From the NCBI GenBank assembly GCA_025267735.1, contig CM046298.1, positions 27,101,866 to 27,165,865 on the forward strand: 64,000 bases of DNA. The letters run 5' to 3'. Source of the DNA: Mactra quadrangularis. Taxonomy: Eukaryota; Mollusca; Bivalvia; Venerida; Mactridae. Below, in pieces: positions 1-15,800 of this stretch (positions are counted from its first letter, which is position 1; every line of letters begins with the position of its first letter). The translations under genes were made by a program, and so were the position numbers. The notes below the pieces were generated by a model. That model was not told the origin of the DNA. It worked only from the letters and a program-made list of their open reading frames with translations, and made no database searches.

Positions 1-682
1 AATATTCATAAACTTTAAACAACATATGCGGGGGAATTAAGACAACAACTGACAAGAAGCTAAGTGTTTATGACAATTTAGTTAAAGTGTTTGAGATGTT
101 GCAGCTATCTTTGTAGGAAGATGTTGTTTGCAAATTGCAACAATGTTTTTTCTTACTCCAGTTTTTACAGTTGGAAGATAATGTAATGCTTTGTCTACAA
201 AGTCTGCAGAAAAGCTTAAAGCACTTTCATAAATTGAACTATAGAAGAAAATACTGTAAAGACATGTTAGCTTGTTTCAAAAGTTCAAGTATGTAATCGA
301 CATTGTCAGATGATAGAGAAGTAGATGGTATGTTTTAAGTGTTTAACACAAACGCGTACACAGCTGTGTCGAGTAATGCTCGATGTGTCAGATCAGAAGG
401 AAGTATTAAAAAACGTAGGACGAGTGGTAGGATATCGCTACAGTCCGGTCTATTGTAACTACAACATAATATAAATATTGTTTACATTTCTAATTTAAAG
501 TAGTTCCAGAAACGCTTTAAGTTGTCTAACTAAGGTACAGCGTTCTCTAATTGAGAACGAATCTGTATGCTCCCATATTGAACATCCAAATGCAAATACA
601 TGTAATGCACTTAGAAATCCAACAACCCACTAGTTTTTGTTCAGCCAAAATTGTTCTGATTTTTGAAATGTTAAATTCTTAC
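1..682. other. Intron sequence left of the zinc-site exon
   Basis: AT-rich sequence with no recognisable exon. I looked on the minus strand for the next M13 exon (E-N-x-A-D-x-G-G) and did not find it. Confidence 0.6.
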
Positions 683-875
683 CGTCATGTTATCTATTTT
701 ATAATGATCATATTGATCCTTCATACATTGTGTTGTTTCATTAAACATTCCAGCAGTTACTGGATCCCACCAATCTCTGAGTCTACCAAAACCATCATAC
801 TGTCGTCCTTGTATATCAAATGCATGAGTAATTTCATGACCAATAAGAGATCCAATGGCGCCAAAATTCAATGAA
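683..875 (-). CDS. Peptidase exon: HEITH zinc-binding active site
   Basis: Encodes residues 645-709. SLNFGAIGSLIGHEITHAFD contains HExxH (His 658, Glu 659, His 662): two zinc ligands and the catalytic Glu. It is followed by QGRQYDGFGRLRDWWDP, the conserved D.WW region. ECE-type enzymes also read HAFD, but the next residue, normally Asp, is Ile 666 here. The acceptor is tgcag|T and the donor ACG|gtaaga. The next exon, which should carry the third zinc ligand, is not in positions 1-682. Confidence 0.96.
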
Positions 876-3800
876 CTGCAATAAGTCGTATATGAAATGA
901 TTTTATATGACATTAACAGAAAACGGCAACATACAAACAGAGAAGTAGTGTCTATATGTCTCAATTATAGGGGATTTGATAATCGTTAGTTTCTCTAATA
1001 ATTCTAACAAAAATGAATCAGGGTTTTTATTTTTATTTTGTGGTAACAGGAATACCGGTGTTTTTATTTTCTTCTACACTTATAAAGAAAAACAGCATTT
1101 AATTGTTACGAGCAAATCACAACCTGATTCAAAATCTTGATCAGTTTATATATTAGTCCGTGACATTAATGCATACAGTTTACAATGTATATATATATAC
1201 TTACTCTTGATAATGAATAAGAAATAAGTTATTTTACTTTACTCAATACATAACTTTTATTTGTAGAAAAGAAAAATATATAGTTCGATCCTATACATCG
1301 AACAAATATCCCTCGACATAACTAATTAGCTTAAAATGTGTGTCATACCCCAGTAGTCTCTTTTAAATCTAGAAACCATTTTAATGCAATTTTAAAGAAC
1401 AGAAGACTTACCTTGGACCTTCATTACTATATATAGGTAGATGAAATAAAGCTATAGGAAATATTATATCATTTCTGACAGGGGAGTAATCTGATTCTAC
1501 TGTCACTGGAGGATTTAACCAACTGGAAATAGAAATAAACATACAATTACAACATACAGAAATAAAAGTTCGTATAAAACATTTGGTAAAACAACTTTAT
1601 GTAGGTATATTAAAACAGTTCTCATTACTTTGATATTTTTTAACAATTATTTTTGATCGTATCTAAAAGATGTTACATCATTGACTTTCGAGTTGCTGTT
1701 TCAGATGACAATTTTAACAAGGTAAGTTGTCCTAATATTTTTTATATCAATTTCATAGAGGTGAAGTAGAGATTAGAATTAGAGATTTAACCATTGGCTC
1801 AAGATAAGTATATGTTTTAGTTGATTTAAATTATTCGACATTTTCCAATATGGTCACCCTAGACTGTGCTGCGATGATTAAATACTCAATCAGACACTTC
1901 TAATTTTATTCATATATTTTACCTATTTTTTCGATCAAACTGTTTAGTCAATGAACTAATTGTTAGACCCATTGTAAAAGTTCTCCAGTTGAGTAAATTT
2001 CTAAACCAGTCTTTTCCTATAGAGAGCTGAAAACAACAATCAACAATAAATATAAACATACTGTAATTTCAGCAATAGAAAATGATAACTGCTTTATATG
2101 GGAGCATGAATGTTCTCTGTTGGCAATGATGAATGAGGGTTTCTTATTCCTACAACTTTTTAAGAGTCTGAAATGTACCGCCGAGTTAATGGTGACAATA
2201 TACTGAGACGTTAGAACATTTATAAAAAACTCCTCAGTGACGACACCATAAGTACTTTATACATATTATACAGTTTTTCGTTCTAGATAAATTTCCTTTT
2301 GTCTGGTTTGTTTTTGGCTTCATCAACTCGCCAAGACAAAAAGGTCACACCGTACCTAAAGTGATTAAATATCAAACCTGAGAACACGCGGTATTTGACG
2401 ATTTTAAAGCCAACAAATGTTTAACTTGAGAGTAAAAATTCCTTATTTTAACACCATTTTGCTGTTATGACGATTTAATGTTAATATACAGAACTATTCT
2501 GCGTAAGCATTCACAGGACGCATGCTGTTTAATTACATTATTTGATAAACAAATGGCAAACTTGAAGAACAAATGATATTGTGATACTTACAGGTTCGTA
2601 GAATTCATCCAAGAATGTTATATTTAACATAAATGATGGATAACTAACTTTTTCTATCATTTCATCAATCTGGAATTTATAAGATATAAGATTTATTTAA
2701 CATCAATACATCCACATGTCAATTAATTCTTTATTTACAGTGGCTTTTCCAAATGTTTCAAAGAAGAGAGAAATAATTGCCTCTTAAACAGTTTAATCTG
2801 TATACTTAATCGTTTTAAAGAAATCCTAATAAATTTGCATTAGTTTTAACTGAAATTGTAAGACTAATTCTAAAACATTACATTACTAATACTTGAACTA
2901 ATAGTAAACATCTAAGATTTGAAAAACAGCGATGAAATCATCGAAATTGATTTTTTGTCCAACAAAAGATATGGATGCTAGTTTTGTTTACAAAAGGTTC
3001 GATATTTATTCGATATGATAAAAACTTTTGTAAGAAACTCATGCGGACAACACGAAATTTTACGAATTATATTTAATCCAAACATAACATTTTTGCACTT
3101 TTCAACGGATATGACCCAGAAATACCGATTGGTATTAGTCTAGACTTCATAAGTTTAAACTTCAGACTTCATCTTGATTATTTTAGTCTTAGGATAAACT
3201 TTTAATTCAATTTTACGACCCAGTGAAATTGATCTACTGTCCCAAGTCATTATTTGTCTTAATTCTACACTGATTAGAGAGCGACAATGGAAACCTCTGC
3301 AAGAGATTATCGTTACGTGAATGTAAAAGGCTCTTGTAAAACATAAGTGGACAAATAACTGTGACTGTAGATGGAACAGTGAAGCTAGACAAACTACTTG
3401 AAATACTTAAACAGAATAAAAGTGTAAATGAGTCCGAGGAAACATGTTCGGAGTGGAAAATTAGTGGTGTGTAATAAAGAATTATATTTATACCTTCTGA
3501 GCAGCATTGTGTTTAGTTCTCTCATCCATCCAAATCTTACGTAACAAATAATCTTTGAATCCTTTCTTGACATAGTTGACAAGTTCAGTAATCTGAAACA
3601 AGAAATTTTAACTTCATAATAAATATTGTTTAATTACATGTAAAAAATTCGATTCTACTTATTTACCTAAAATTCGTCCCATCCGAGTATGACACACATA
3701 TAGATTACAGATAACTTGTAGAATCAGATTGAAATTTTCAGGTTTTTTATCATTTATATGATAAAATTACTGATTTTTATGCGTATAGTATCACTACTTG

Positions 3801-6800
3801 TCCACAGGTCATTCTGAAGTATGACTTCATAAAAAGTAGTGATTACAGCAATCATAGCGTTTACAAATTGGTAAATTTATTATTCAAAATCCAAAACACA
3901 TCCTTATGTATCATGACCTTATGCAGATCACACATATATCAATTTTGCTACTACAATTAATTTAGCAACAAACATAACATATATCTAATAATTACATATT
4001 AAACTAAATAGTTTTAAGTAATATGTGAGATTTTAATTACTTAATTATCGTGGGACTATTAATGTAATCCATCTAGATAAGTTTGTATAAAATAAATTGT
4101 TATCAAATATTGTTATATCAATAAAAAAACTTCGTCAAAGGTTGCATTTACATGAATATGTGATGAACATGTAAGTTATCTCCAGGAATGGATTAAGGTC
4201 AATATTTTAAGTGAAATTAGTATTTTTACATATCATTTAACAATCTTATTTCAGATTCCAGGAACACAACAATTGATGTTAATATAGTTATCATATGTTA
4301 ACTTATAATTATATATTATAACTTACTACTTTAAAACAGATATTGTTCAAGTTTCACAATGTATCGACCCTGAGGCTAAAGCTCATGCCATAAAATGTAA
4401 AGAATGCATGCACTTATAAAATGACAAAAGTACCAAATGTAAGCCCCAAAATGCAAATTTCCTCAAATTATCATTTATTAACAAAGGTGGTCTGGACGAC
4501 TGAAACCACAATATAAGCAATACTGACATACATCAGCAAACATGGTAATAAAACAGCTCCTTTGGTTGTGCAGGACCGTGCCGACCACATTTGTTATATA
4601 TAATGTATAAAATGTAGTAAGAGTTTTCTATTAATATGTTTTCCATATTCGACTTTAGTTAGTTCACTTTCGTATGTGTTAATGAGTGGGCTTTGAAGTT
4701 TGATTATTCAAATGCAAGCAAAAATGTATTTATTCAAATAATTAACAGCAAATGGTTTTGTGGAGTCCTTTAGGACGCAAGCAAGCGCCTGTAGACTGTG
4801 TGAAATGATACACCCGACTGCTTAAACAATCTAGCTATATATTTACTAACTAACTAACTAGCAGAAAAGGTAACACAACTACTTTATGATTGGTCTTACA
4901 TATTCATGTAAGTATTCTGGCATTGTCAACCATAGCCCAAGAAAGGAAATCGATAAATCAATGTTGCATTTGGTTGATACCACTAATTTGGTCCCTGACA
5001 CGCATACAATGCATTTGGCGTATCGGCAACGCATGAGATCGAAAGTGACTCCACGAAATAGAATCCAAAATAAAATTCAAATTTGAACATATACATCACT
5101 AAATAAAGTTTTAAAATAACGCAATAAAAAATAAGATAATAAATAAAATGTAATATAAAAGTGAAATAAATTTTAATTAAAAAATATAGATGATTGAAAC
5201 CAGAGTCAAGCCAAGATTGTGTTGCTTTCTATGTGACCGTTCTACGGTTTAATCAGAGCAAAATCATAAACAAACGAATTCTTGACTTAACTCTGTAAAA
5301 AAACTGGTTTTACTGAGTATAAAATATATACTATATAAATGTATCCCACTAGCAAGACATGAAAGGGGATAGTGCATGAGTGACCTACCTTTGCAATACG
5401 TTCTTCCTGTGGTGTTTAACAACACATTAATGTAAATACTAGGTGTAATAATACAATAAGCCAAGCAAAGAAAATCAGAGCATAATACAGTATAGTTCCA
5501 TTATTAGTGTAATAAAAATTGATAGTCTTAATAGAAATATCTTAAAATGGGAATTTTTGTGTTAATACTTGGGTCTTTATAGCGGAACTTTACTGTATAT
5601 AAATATAAGCTAACAAGTTATTTGAAAACTATGTATATAAGCTATCAATCTCAATACATAACACTACAAAACGCCTATTTTATCGCTTATGTTAACCTAA
5701 TGGCTTTTATTGTGGCCATTTAATGTCATATTCAGTTGAACTTTTATTTGAATGTAATGAGGTGATACTTAAGTATATTAGATATACTGAATCATTATTA
5801 GAACTAACATTGCCCATGTTTATCCTTATATAGAACAACATCAAGATTCCAAGGCCACATAGAGCCAGATGAAAGCGACTCACTGATTGGAGTGGGGAAG
5901 AATTTGCTCAAATACTAAAGTTAAAACGAAATCACCAGATTGTATTTCGGTAGCGTTTATAGCATATGATTTTATAGAGATTGATACTTTACAATGTATA
6001 AGAAATGTAATGTGGAGAAAAGATATAAAATTTGGCGATACAAGTAAATGTGAGTATAAAAAGCAGTGAGTTTCTACTTTAAAGTAGTGACTAAATAAAT
6101 TTTGCAAAGAAAATAGTATAAAAAAGCTAAATATACATTGTAGTTACAAAAATGACAAGCTCTTCAGCTTTTAAGATTTGATACGTAATTCATATATCCA
6201 TTGGTGCTGTATAGTGAACATTATGGTAATACAAAAAGCTCAGTGCACGTGTGTGAGACTGTTACAGAAAACTAAGTGTTAACATTGAACACTTCTACAT
6301 TCTATCACATGCACCAATCAACTTTACAATAATTAGAACAATATATAATCTTTAAATGTATTAAACTGCTCTAATGAATATATCACTGAAAGCATTAGCT
6401 AAGTATTAGAACCTATGCAACAAGGTTTACACATTCAAGCAAATAACTATGTCTTTAAATTGTAAGCTTAAAAACTCAACACATTTTAGATAAACAATAT
6501 ATTATCACAGCCTATATCATATTAGTATGAATATTTTGTAAAATATGTCCACATTGACAATTGGATATATCAAAATGTATGCCTCAATAAAAAGTCGGTA
6601 TTTCTATTATCTATGATCTAATGAATGAAATTAAGTGAAGTTTAATGTATTCATTAGGGCAGATTATAACATTTGATTTACAAAAGGGAAATAACTTGTC
6701 ATTATATACCTGATTCATTGACGTATCTAATGACGTAGCATTGACGTAGATAGAACCAGTAGCCAATCCGAGAGCTTTATTTGTATAGAATGTACAACGT

Positions 6801-9800
6801 CTCCAATGTTCACCTTCAATATCGACCTCTGTTAAAATATAAACAGTATTAACAATTAATGTTAATTTTTGATACAAAATTAATAGTCATTCTAAACCAT
6901 TAATTACTTGGTGACTACTCGTCATTTCATTAAAATGGTCGTCGAGCCAGAAATTTCCTTCCTTTCAACTCCCTCAGATCATATTAGGCAATTTTAGGTC
7001 ATAATTGCATAAAAGGCGAACAGTAAAACAAGTTTTTTTCATATGTAAAATAGACGACCATTAAATCTTTTAATATTTATATTAGAATAATACACAAATA
7101 AACAAATTGCGCGTGTACATATTCGTCAAGTTGAAAACATGAAAGCAATTGCTCACAGTGAACTATTGATTGATTCTCATAAATCCATTAGTCGATCATG
7201 AGTTAAAACAAAATAAAAGTGCATTTTAGTTCAGAGTATTAGTGTTTTTTTATTTTATTTATTGGAGTTAACGCCGTATCAACACAATTTAGGTCATTTC
7301 ACGGCGTCCAGCGCACCTAACCTAGCTTTCCTGGACCATTGTCTATAACCAGTACTCACCTACCCTTCCACAAGGCCGGAAACTTCTCCATATTATCTAA
7401 CCAATGGAGGAAAATCGACATTATTGTCAAATTTTAATGGAAGGGTATAACCTCCCCGGGTGGGATTCGAACCCGCACCCCCTCGGGCACGAGTATCCAA
7501 ATCCCGGCGGAGTATTAGTGACCACTTGACTTAAAGTTAGTCATATTAGGTAATACAATAAATGTAATTCCTTATTGGTTTTAAATTGGTATATAAAATA
7601 AAGTTTAACTCACTTTCAACAAATTTGAGTTTAATTCTGTAAATTGCACACGCATGTGTACATATGACATTAAGAAAGTCGAGAAAATAGTTTTAAGATA
7701 TTATACAAGAACCTGAGACAAGCTTTTGAATACAAACAAGAAACGTTTCATGTGATGTATTCCTATCATTTGACAATTTTAATATTTTGCAATAACACTA
7801 GTATATTACCTTCATCGGGGTCCAAATCAGGATCAAATGTATTCATATCAAAATATCTCATCATTGATCTAGCTAAACTAAGTAAGATGTATCTCTTTAA
7901 TGTACTGAAAAATATAAGCTTTAACAGTTAATATATAATCTGCAATGCAAAACCCTTTATACAAACAATTTTTCGACCAGATTTCGTCGTTAGTCAAATA
8001 CAGAAATTATTCATAAAATGTTCAATACTCATTACGATTATATCTAAATTGTCATAAATTTCACCGAGAGTTGTATACAACCTTTTGAACATATTATCTA
8101 TATAATTGTATTTGCCCTTAAAACCTAATTCAACCGAGTTATTGAATGAATAACGATGCTTTTGTCAAACTTCTTTTACTTTTTCTTACATCTAAACCCA
8201 TTGTTTTACTAATTCATAAGGACAAAACAAACGCACATTTACCAGTAAGAAAACAAACATTACACAAGCAATTACACCATTAGACATACCAAGAGATGTC
8301 AGGAGAAACGCAAGCTCGACTAAGTAATTATTTGTCACATAAGATGTGGTTGATGATAAGGAACATGAATATATTTGAAAATTCTAAATTCAAGGGAAGA
8401 TAATTCTGAAAAATGTATTTGGAGTTATAAACCTTGTCACGTGAGATGTGGTTGATAATAAGAAACATATTTAAAATTTAAAGTTGATACCTAAAGAAAT
8501 AAAAAAGTTGCAGTAAAAAAAATATTTTTAAAGAAAATTTTTAATTCAAGGGGAGATAAATCTGAAAAAATGTATTTGGAGTTATGAACCTTGTCACATG
8601 AGATGTGGTTGATAATAAGGAACATATATTTAAAGTTGTTACTTAAAGAAATAAAAAAGTTATAGTAAAATATATTTTACTGCACAATAACGTTAATCAG
8701 AAATACGGACGCGGACGCCGACGCTAGGGCGAGTAGGAGAGCTCTCAATTTCTTCGAAAAGTCGAGCTAAAATGGTTTAATAGTTCTGTGTTAATATATT
8801 GTTTGTAAATATTGAGTTTCATTTTGCTTCTCCAGTACAATTGTGAAATACGTTTTATATAATGTATGTTTTCTATTACTTAATGTAAAGGTCTTGTACT
8901 AGTATCTTACCTTATACTTGTAGAATTACTCATGTATTCTGTTACTATAACACATACTTCTTTTAAAGCTCTTTCATGTAAAACAATAACTTCTGTTTCA
9001 TCACTTAGATGACGATTGTTAGATTTAAATATACCATTTAAATATGTAGTCCATGAAAACTGAAATAAAATAATAATTAGCAGAATTGTTATTACAAGAT
9101 TTTGTGAATATTTAATCTTATTGTGTTTGCTCCCTTAACTTATTTCCTGCTACTATCAACTTACCCAGAAAATACCATTACGTCGGTGATTTGAAGGCCC
9201 ACACCTACAAAAATGCAATTCGATTCTTCAGGTGTGGACATTTGAATATAAAATACCCTAAAGAATTTTTTGTGTCATATTTTTATCGATTGTACTAATT
9301 ATACATTTAAGATATCAACAACAATCTGGACAATACGAGTACCCCTTAAAACCTTCCATTCAATCTTTTTACTAACATGTAAAGATCGTTTTTTCTCAAC
9401 TGTCAAAACATGAACAATTTCACGGTGAACTCGTTTGTTAAAATTATCGTCGCGCAATATTCATTATTTTCCGAAAGTGTGTACTGTTAATATGATCAAG
9501 TAATGCTGCTAATGTCGTATGATAGGCTTTTAATAAAGATAGTTCAGTAACAATAAGGCCGCCAGTATAAAAATAGTCAACGTGAAATTATTCAAGCTTC
9601 GACAGTTGAGAAAAGTACGACTATACAATTACAGAGAGTACAGCAATGCACATAATTGTATTGTTACCGTCTTAACCGACACTATAACAATGTAAAAGGT
9701 AACCTTAATGGTACCAGCATTTTACAAACACTTTAACATGTTCTAAACTTGTCTAAGATTTGTTGAGAAATGTACACGTAATTTGATCACAGACGCTGCA

Positions 9801-12800
9801 TCGATATCTAACAGAATTCTAAATTCAGAATGCTATTAGACAAAGAGCTCTTACTGTGTTGCATCTTGCAGCAGAGCAACGCGACTAAATACTAATTCTA
9901 AATACCAAAGTTTCGTTAAAACAAGCAAATTGGGGATGTAGATATTTATGATTGTAATGGGTCTCAGTGAAGATCGGTTCAAACTGACAAAGGCAATTGA
10001 TATGTATACCAGAGGCAGGAAAAGACCATCCAATAAATTTATCAGCAGTCTGTCATACTTGTTTCCATAACTATCTCCGTATATTCGACTGGGGCATAAT
10101 ATTCTTAGAACAACACAGCAAGGAAAAATTATACAAAGTTCCATTTTGCACTGTCATTGCAAGCATGTCATTAAGTTAATTTTTATACCAATCAACAAAA
10201 TAACAACATTTTCTAATGATGCTTTAAGCTGTACAAATCAAAATTCGGCAGATAGATATGATTACTTTAGTGTTCCGACTTTCTGTCTAACATTTTCTTC
10301 ATGTATATAACCATTGCACTCAACACAAAACTCAGACTTCAATAACACGTTTTCATTTTACCATTTGCAGTAGTAATTCACGCATTAAAACCCCGCATGT
10401 GATTAAAACAGAAGGCGTTCAAGGTTTCAAAAATGATGGCTTACTTTGGAAAATGTCAGTCAGATAATTGGCATGTAACAATAAACTAAGGTTCAAGGAA
10501 AACAGAGACGAAACTCTTCAGGCTCAATTTGAAAACTATTGGAACTTTTTATAGCACACTTTAGTCAGGTGATTTACAGTTTTAATTCGCCAAATCTCAC
10601 GCTGGGATGTATTCATTTGTACTCGTTATGCTAATTGAAATTCACTACTTTCGCTCCATTTGCAGAGTAGAAATAGTTTTGTCAATGCAATAACATGAAG
10701 TTTAAACCACTAAAATAAAGGAATCATTCCGTTGTAAAGACTGCAAGGGAAGAAAGAGGGAGACAATAGCAACCTGGTTAAAATGCGTCTATTTCTTAAA
10801 AGGCACTGCGTGGGTGTGTTTGTTTCTAAAGAACGAAAGAGCGAGGGAAACAGATCTCGTTTATGCACTGCTTTCTATAAGTTAATTCACGTATCTTTCA
10901 TGAAATGCATTGTTTGAATGCGTTTGTTTCGTAAGAACGACATACCAAGGAAACTGTTTCGTTTATGCACTGCTGTCTATAAGTTAATTCACGTCTCTTT
11001 CTTAAAAGGCACTGCGTGGATGTGTCTGTTTCTAAAGAACGAAAAAGCGAGGGAAACTGTTTTCGTTTATAAATTAATTCACGACTCTTTCTTGAAATGC
11101 ACTGTGTGGATGTGTTTGTTGCTTAAGAAAGAAAGAGCGAGGTAAACTGTTTTCGTTTATGCACTGTTATCTATATGATCATCCACCCATTCACCTTGTA
11201 CTTAATACACTTTCAAAAAACTGTAAAAGCAATTTGTTTAGGTTTTTACTTTGGATTGCCTTATGAATTTGACGAATTGAAACAGGCATAAAACATAGTA
11301 ACAATTAACTATGGTACTGAAAGCTGAGAGATAATTATTGCTGCTAATCATTTATTTATTGAACAAATTATGAATATAATTAAGAACTTGTTATTTTTCA
11401 AGCTTGATTATGGAACTAATAACAGTTAATTGAATTGGGGAATGAATAACGTTATTTAAGAACTTGTTTTTTTATTTATAACTAAATGTGAAGGAAACTG
11501 ATGTCAGACACAAAATTAATGTAAAGCACAACACAAAATTAATGTAAAGCACATATATGTTTCTTCTTTAATATACATTTATATTAACTTTTGACCTTAT
11601 ATGATGTAAAATTGTTTATGTAAGATAAATATGTACATAATTATGTCCTTTTAAAAGAATAAATGTTCTGTTTAGTTCATAATATGATGTAAACATTTCT
11701 ACATTGAGTTAAACAATACTTACCAGACTACATTTCAGTTGAAGATCTTTTATTTTCATAGCATTATAAGCTTGTGTTCTGTTATGTATATGTAAATCTA
11801 TATCATGTGCCTGAAAGCCAAGTTATACATTTATTTGACAACATAGTAGAACATTGCATACATACACATCTACAGTAAGAAGCCAGTGTTAAAAAACGCA
11901 ATCATTCTGTAACACTATGCATGATTAACATACAATGTATTGGTACAATAATAAAATATACAAACTAATCAAATGATTAAATCAAGTTCAATTTAATATT
12001 GTAAAAACAGGTCCAAATGTACTACAATTCTTAGTATGCAGTAGTACTTATAAAAACATGTTGAGAAATGAAATTAAAGTCGTGCCACCTTTTAAACATC
12101 AAGGCGGTGAACGTTCTCCAGTGTATCAAAACAAGAAAAATGGCCGCCATACCAAAAAAGGTAGGTTTTTCTTTAATATCTTCTTTAAATGACTTCCTCT
12201 GATACAAAAGTATCTACCAGAACACGCTACTCACTTTCTGGAACACATCGATGTGTGATTTATTGTATAAAGTCAAATAGTTTTGAAGTTATGCGGAACC
12301 TAGAATTCGAATCGACGATATTCTCCCAACTATTCAGAAGATAGACTGGAGATTTTTCTTTAAGTTTTCAATTTTCTTCTAAAATACAAGTCTTTATATG
12401 ATTATTTTTTAGCAGTAGTTATATTTTTGTATACAAAATATGTCTTATTGCTGCCAGCATCTATCAGAATGTTTTGAACACAAAACGTAATTTTATTTCA
12501 AAATGATAGACTGGAGTTACAAAAAAAGATGGATACACTGGAGACCCAATTTTGTACAACATCTGATAATTATGTTTTCTTGTTTCAGTATCCGTAGAAA
12601 GATGTTTTGGAAGACTTATTTGGTCATTTGTTATTAAAATAAAAAAGGAAATTGTGAAAAGTAAGATTGTTTTACATGAGTTATAGTTTTACACGAACTA
12701 TTTTATACAATGCATATATAAGCTATTGTGCTGGTCAATCCAGCGTCAATAGCATGGGTAAGAGTGTGTGTGCGTCTAATGTCTACAATTTATTATACGG

Positions 12801-15800
12801 CGTACAAAAAACGTGTTTTGGTAAACATTATAAATGAGACCATTCATTTCAGAGGTAGGCAGTATTGAAAATAAAATTTGTGTAATTCATTCACCGTGAA
12901 ATTGTTCATGCTTTGACAGTTGAGAATAAAAGAATTTTATATAACTGTTCACTGGTTTTTTTTACTGGGTTTAACGACGTGTCAACACAATTTTAGGTCA
13001 TTTTACGGCGTCCAGCGCACCCCAGTTACACATATGGTCGGACTTAAATCAGTCCTCAATCGGTTTATAATTTCTCTAATCTGATCGGATGTTATCGGGT
13101 ATCGGCGATGGAGATCGGTGATAGATCGGTTGTTCGTTTTTTCCATGTTTAGAATGGAACAGACGAACACCGATTTAGCACCGACATATCCGATTAGCTG
13201 CCGATTTATCACTTATCACAAGCTATAGGGGAAAGATGAGTCTCATTGGTGAAAACTTACTGTCTTTTCCTAGCGGTGATTCATATTTGTACAACTGTAG
13301 CTTATCAGAGGCATATCGGTGATATCGATCCTAGACAGCTTGTCAATCGTTTGAATGTTTCTACGATCGAGAATTTTAATCAATTAAAACATCCCAATCG
13401 TTTTTTCACCAATGAAACTCGTCTTTTCCCTATAAAATGTGTTAGAAATATATCGACCGCTAATCGGAGACGTCGGTACTAAATCGGTGTTCTTCGGTTC
13501 CTCTATTAACAGGGAAAAACAAAAATCAATCTTTCACCGATTACTATGTGTAACTGGGCCCTTAGGGTCCGATTACACATGGGGATCGGGGAAAGATCGG
13601 TTTTTCGTTTTTCCAGTAAAGAACGGAACCAAAGAACACGGATCTATCAACGACGTCTCCGACTTGCCGCCGATTTATCACTTATCACATGCTATTGGGA
13701 AAAGACGAGTTTCATCGGTGAAAACTAACCCTCATTTCCTATCGGTGATTCATATTTGTACTTCGGTAGCTTATCAGAGGCATATCGGTGAAATCGATCA
13801 TAGACAGCTTGTCAATCGGTAATTCGTTTGAAATTTTCAACGATCCTGAATTTTAAACATTTTTAACATCCCGTTTTCTTTTCGCCGACCAAACTCATCT
13901 TTTTTCATAAGCATGTGATGAGTGATATGTCGGCCACTAATTGGAGATGTCAATGCTTAATCGTTGTTCGTTGGTTCCGCTATTAACGAGGAAAAACAAC
14001 ACACGGTCTTTACGGCCCGATTACACATTTGGATTGGGGATAGATCGGTTGTTCGTTTTTTTCCAGAGAGATGGAACCGACGAACGCCGATCTATCAAAG
14101 TTCTACGTCTCTGATTAGCCAAAGAATAATCACTCACCACAAGCTTATGGTAAAAGCGAGTTTCATGGTTAAAAACTTACTGATGGGATTTCAAAATGTT
14201 TAAAAAAAAATATCGGTGAAAATTCAAACGAATTAACGATTGGCAAGTTGTTCATGACCAATATCACCGATATATGAATCTGATAAGACGGAAAAAAAAT
14301 AAACAACCATTCTATCGGCGATACCTGGTTACACAAAAATTCTGAAATGCAGTAACCGATGCCAACCGATTAATTAAAAGACATATTTTACCGATCGAGG
14401 ACCAATTTAAGTCCGACCTTTGTGTAACCGGGGTGTTAACTAATGAAGGAAAATAACTGAACCTCGACATTGATGGTAAATGCGTTGGAATAAAGTATCA
14501 TTTATCTTTTAATAACATTTTCATTCCTTCCGACTTTTATGGATTACCATCAACACTGTGTTTGGTTTTTTGCATACCCAAGTTTTCCTATCCTTTTCTT
14601 ATCTCTATTCTGTGATAAGTATATAAAAAGTGTTATTTTCTACGTTCAATTATTTCAGGATATGAGCAAGACTAGAACATCAAATAGCCGCTTCAGCTGA
14701 AAATATACTTTGAGAAAGAAAAATCGACTTAGTGCTGTTTTTGGAAGTTCGATAAGCACTCAACTGATAATTACAAACGTAAATTTGAAAGAACTCTTAT
14801 AAAGTCTATCTACTATCAACTGCATGTAAACGACAGAAAACCCTATTTGAATCATCGCCATCGTTCAGGTTTGATAAAGCAGAAAAATCTGACAATTCGG
14901 TAACTGATCAATGTGAAGCAGGGGATGATTTGAACAATATCAATTCTAGTACCGATTCTGTTGAAGACAATATGACAGATGTAGAATTACTATATGTAAT
15001 ACTGACACGAATTTTGATACTTTTAATATGGCATTCGAAAACAATATCTATTTTCCTCCATGTCGCCCTTAAAAAGAGAACATGCTTGAATTGATTCACT
15101 TTGAATTTCTTCCGTGGGAATATAAGTTAGTTCTCTATTCAATCAGGGATTTTATATAACAGGGATTTGTAACGATAAGTAAATGTAATTGATTTTCATC
15201 AAATTTCACTGTCGTCGCTATTATTTCGGCCAATACGGAAAACAAGTATAACAAGTTAAAATAAAGATATTCACATGAAATTTTGTACCAGTACCATTCA
15301 AAGTGACATGAATGTTAGAAAAAAATGTGTTTCTAGATTATTTTGAGATAAATAACGCTCACAGACTGTTTCACAAAATAATGCATTTTCCCGCCGATCT
15401 GCCATTTAGACCCTTTTTACATACCTAAAGTCATATTTTCGGTCATTATTGCTACAATTTTTTGTCAAAAACTTCAGAAACATTTACAAGTTGCATGGAA
15501 GACATGTACAAAAACATGAATCAAATTTTTTAACTCTGAAATAGTTTGTACAGCCAGCTTCAGTCAGTTATAGACAGTGACGACCGAGAAAATTCAAAAA
15601 AGCACTTCGTTACAAATCCCTGTTACATAGAATCCCTGATTCAATCCATCCCGGTAAAATCTGACTTAAATTTGGTTTTCACATTTGTTACTTGTTCATA
15701 ATTATAAAAAAGACAGGTTTTGTTTTTACATTTTATTCATCTAACAAAATATTTTTAAAATAATTATTTTAAGGATTTTTTATATTACATATGTGGATTA

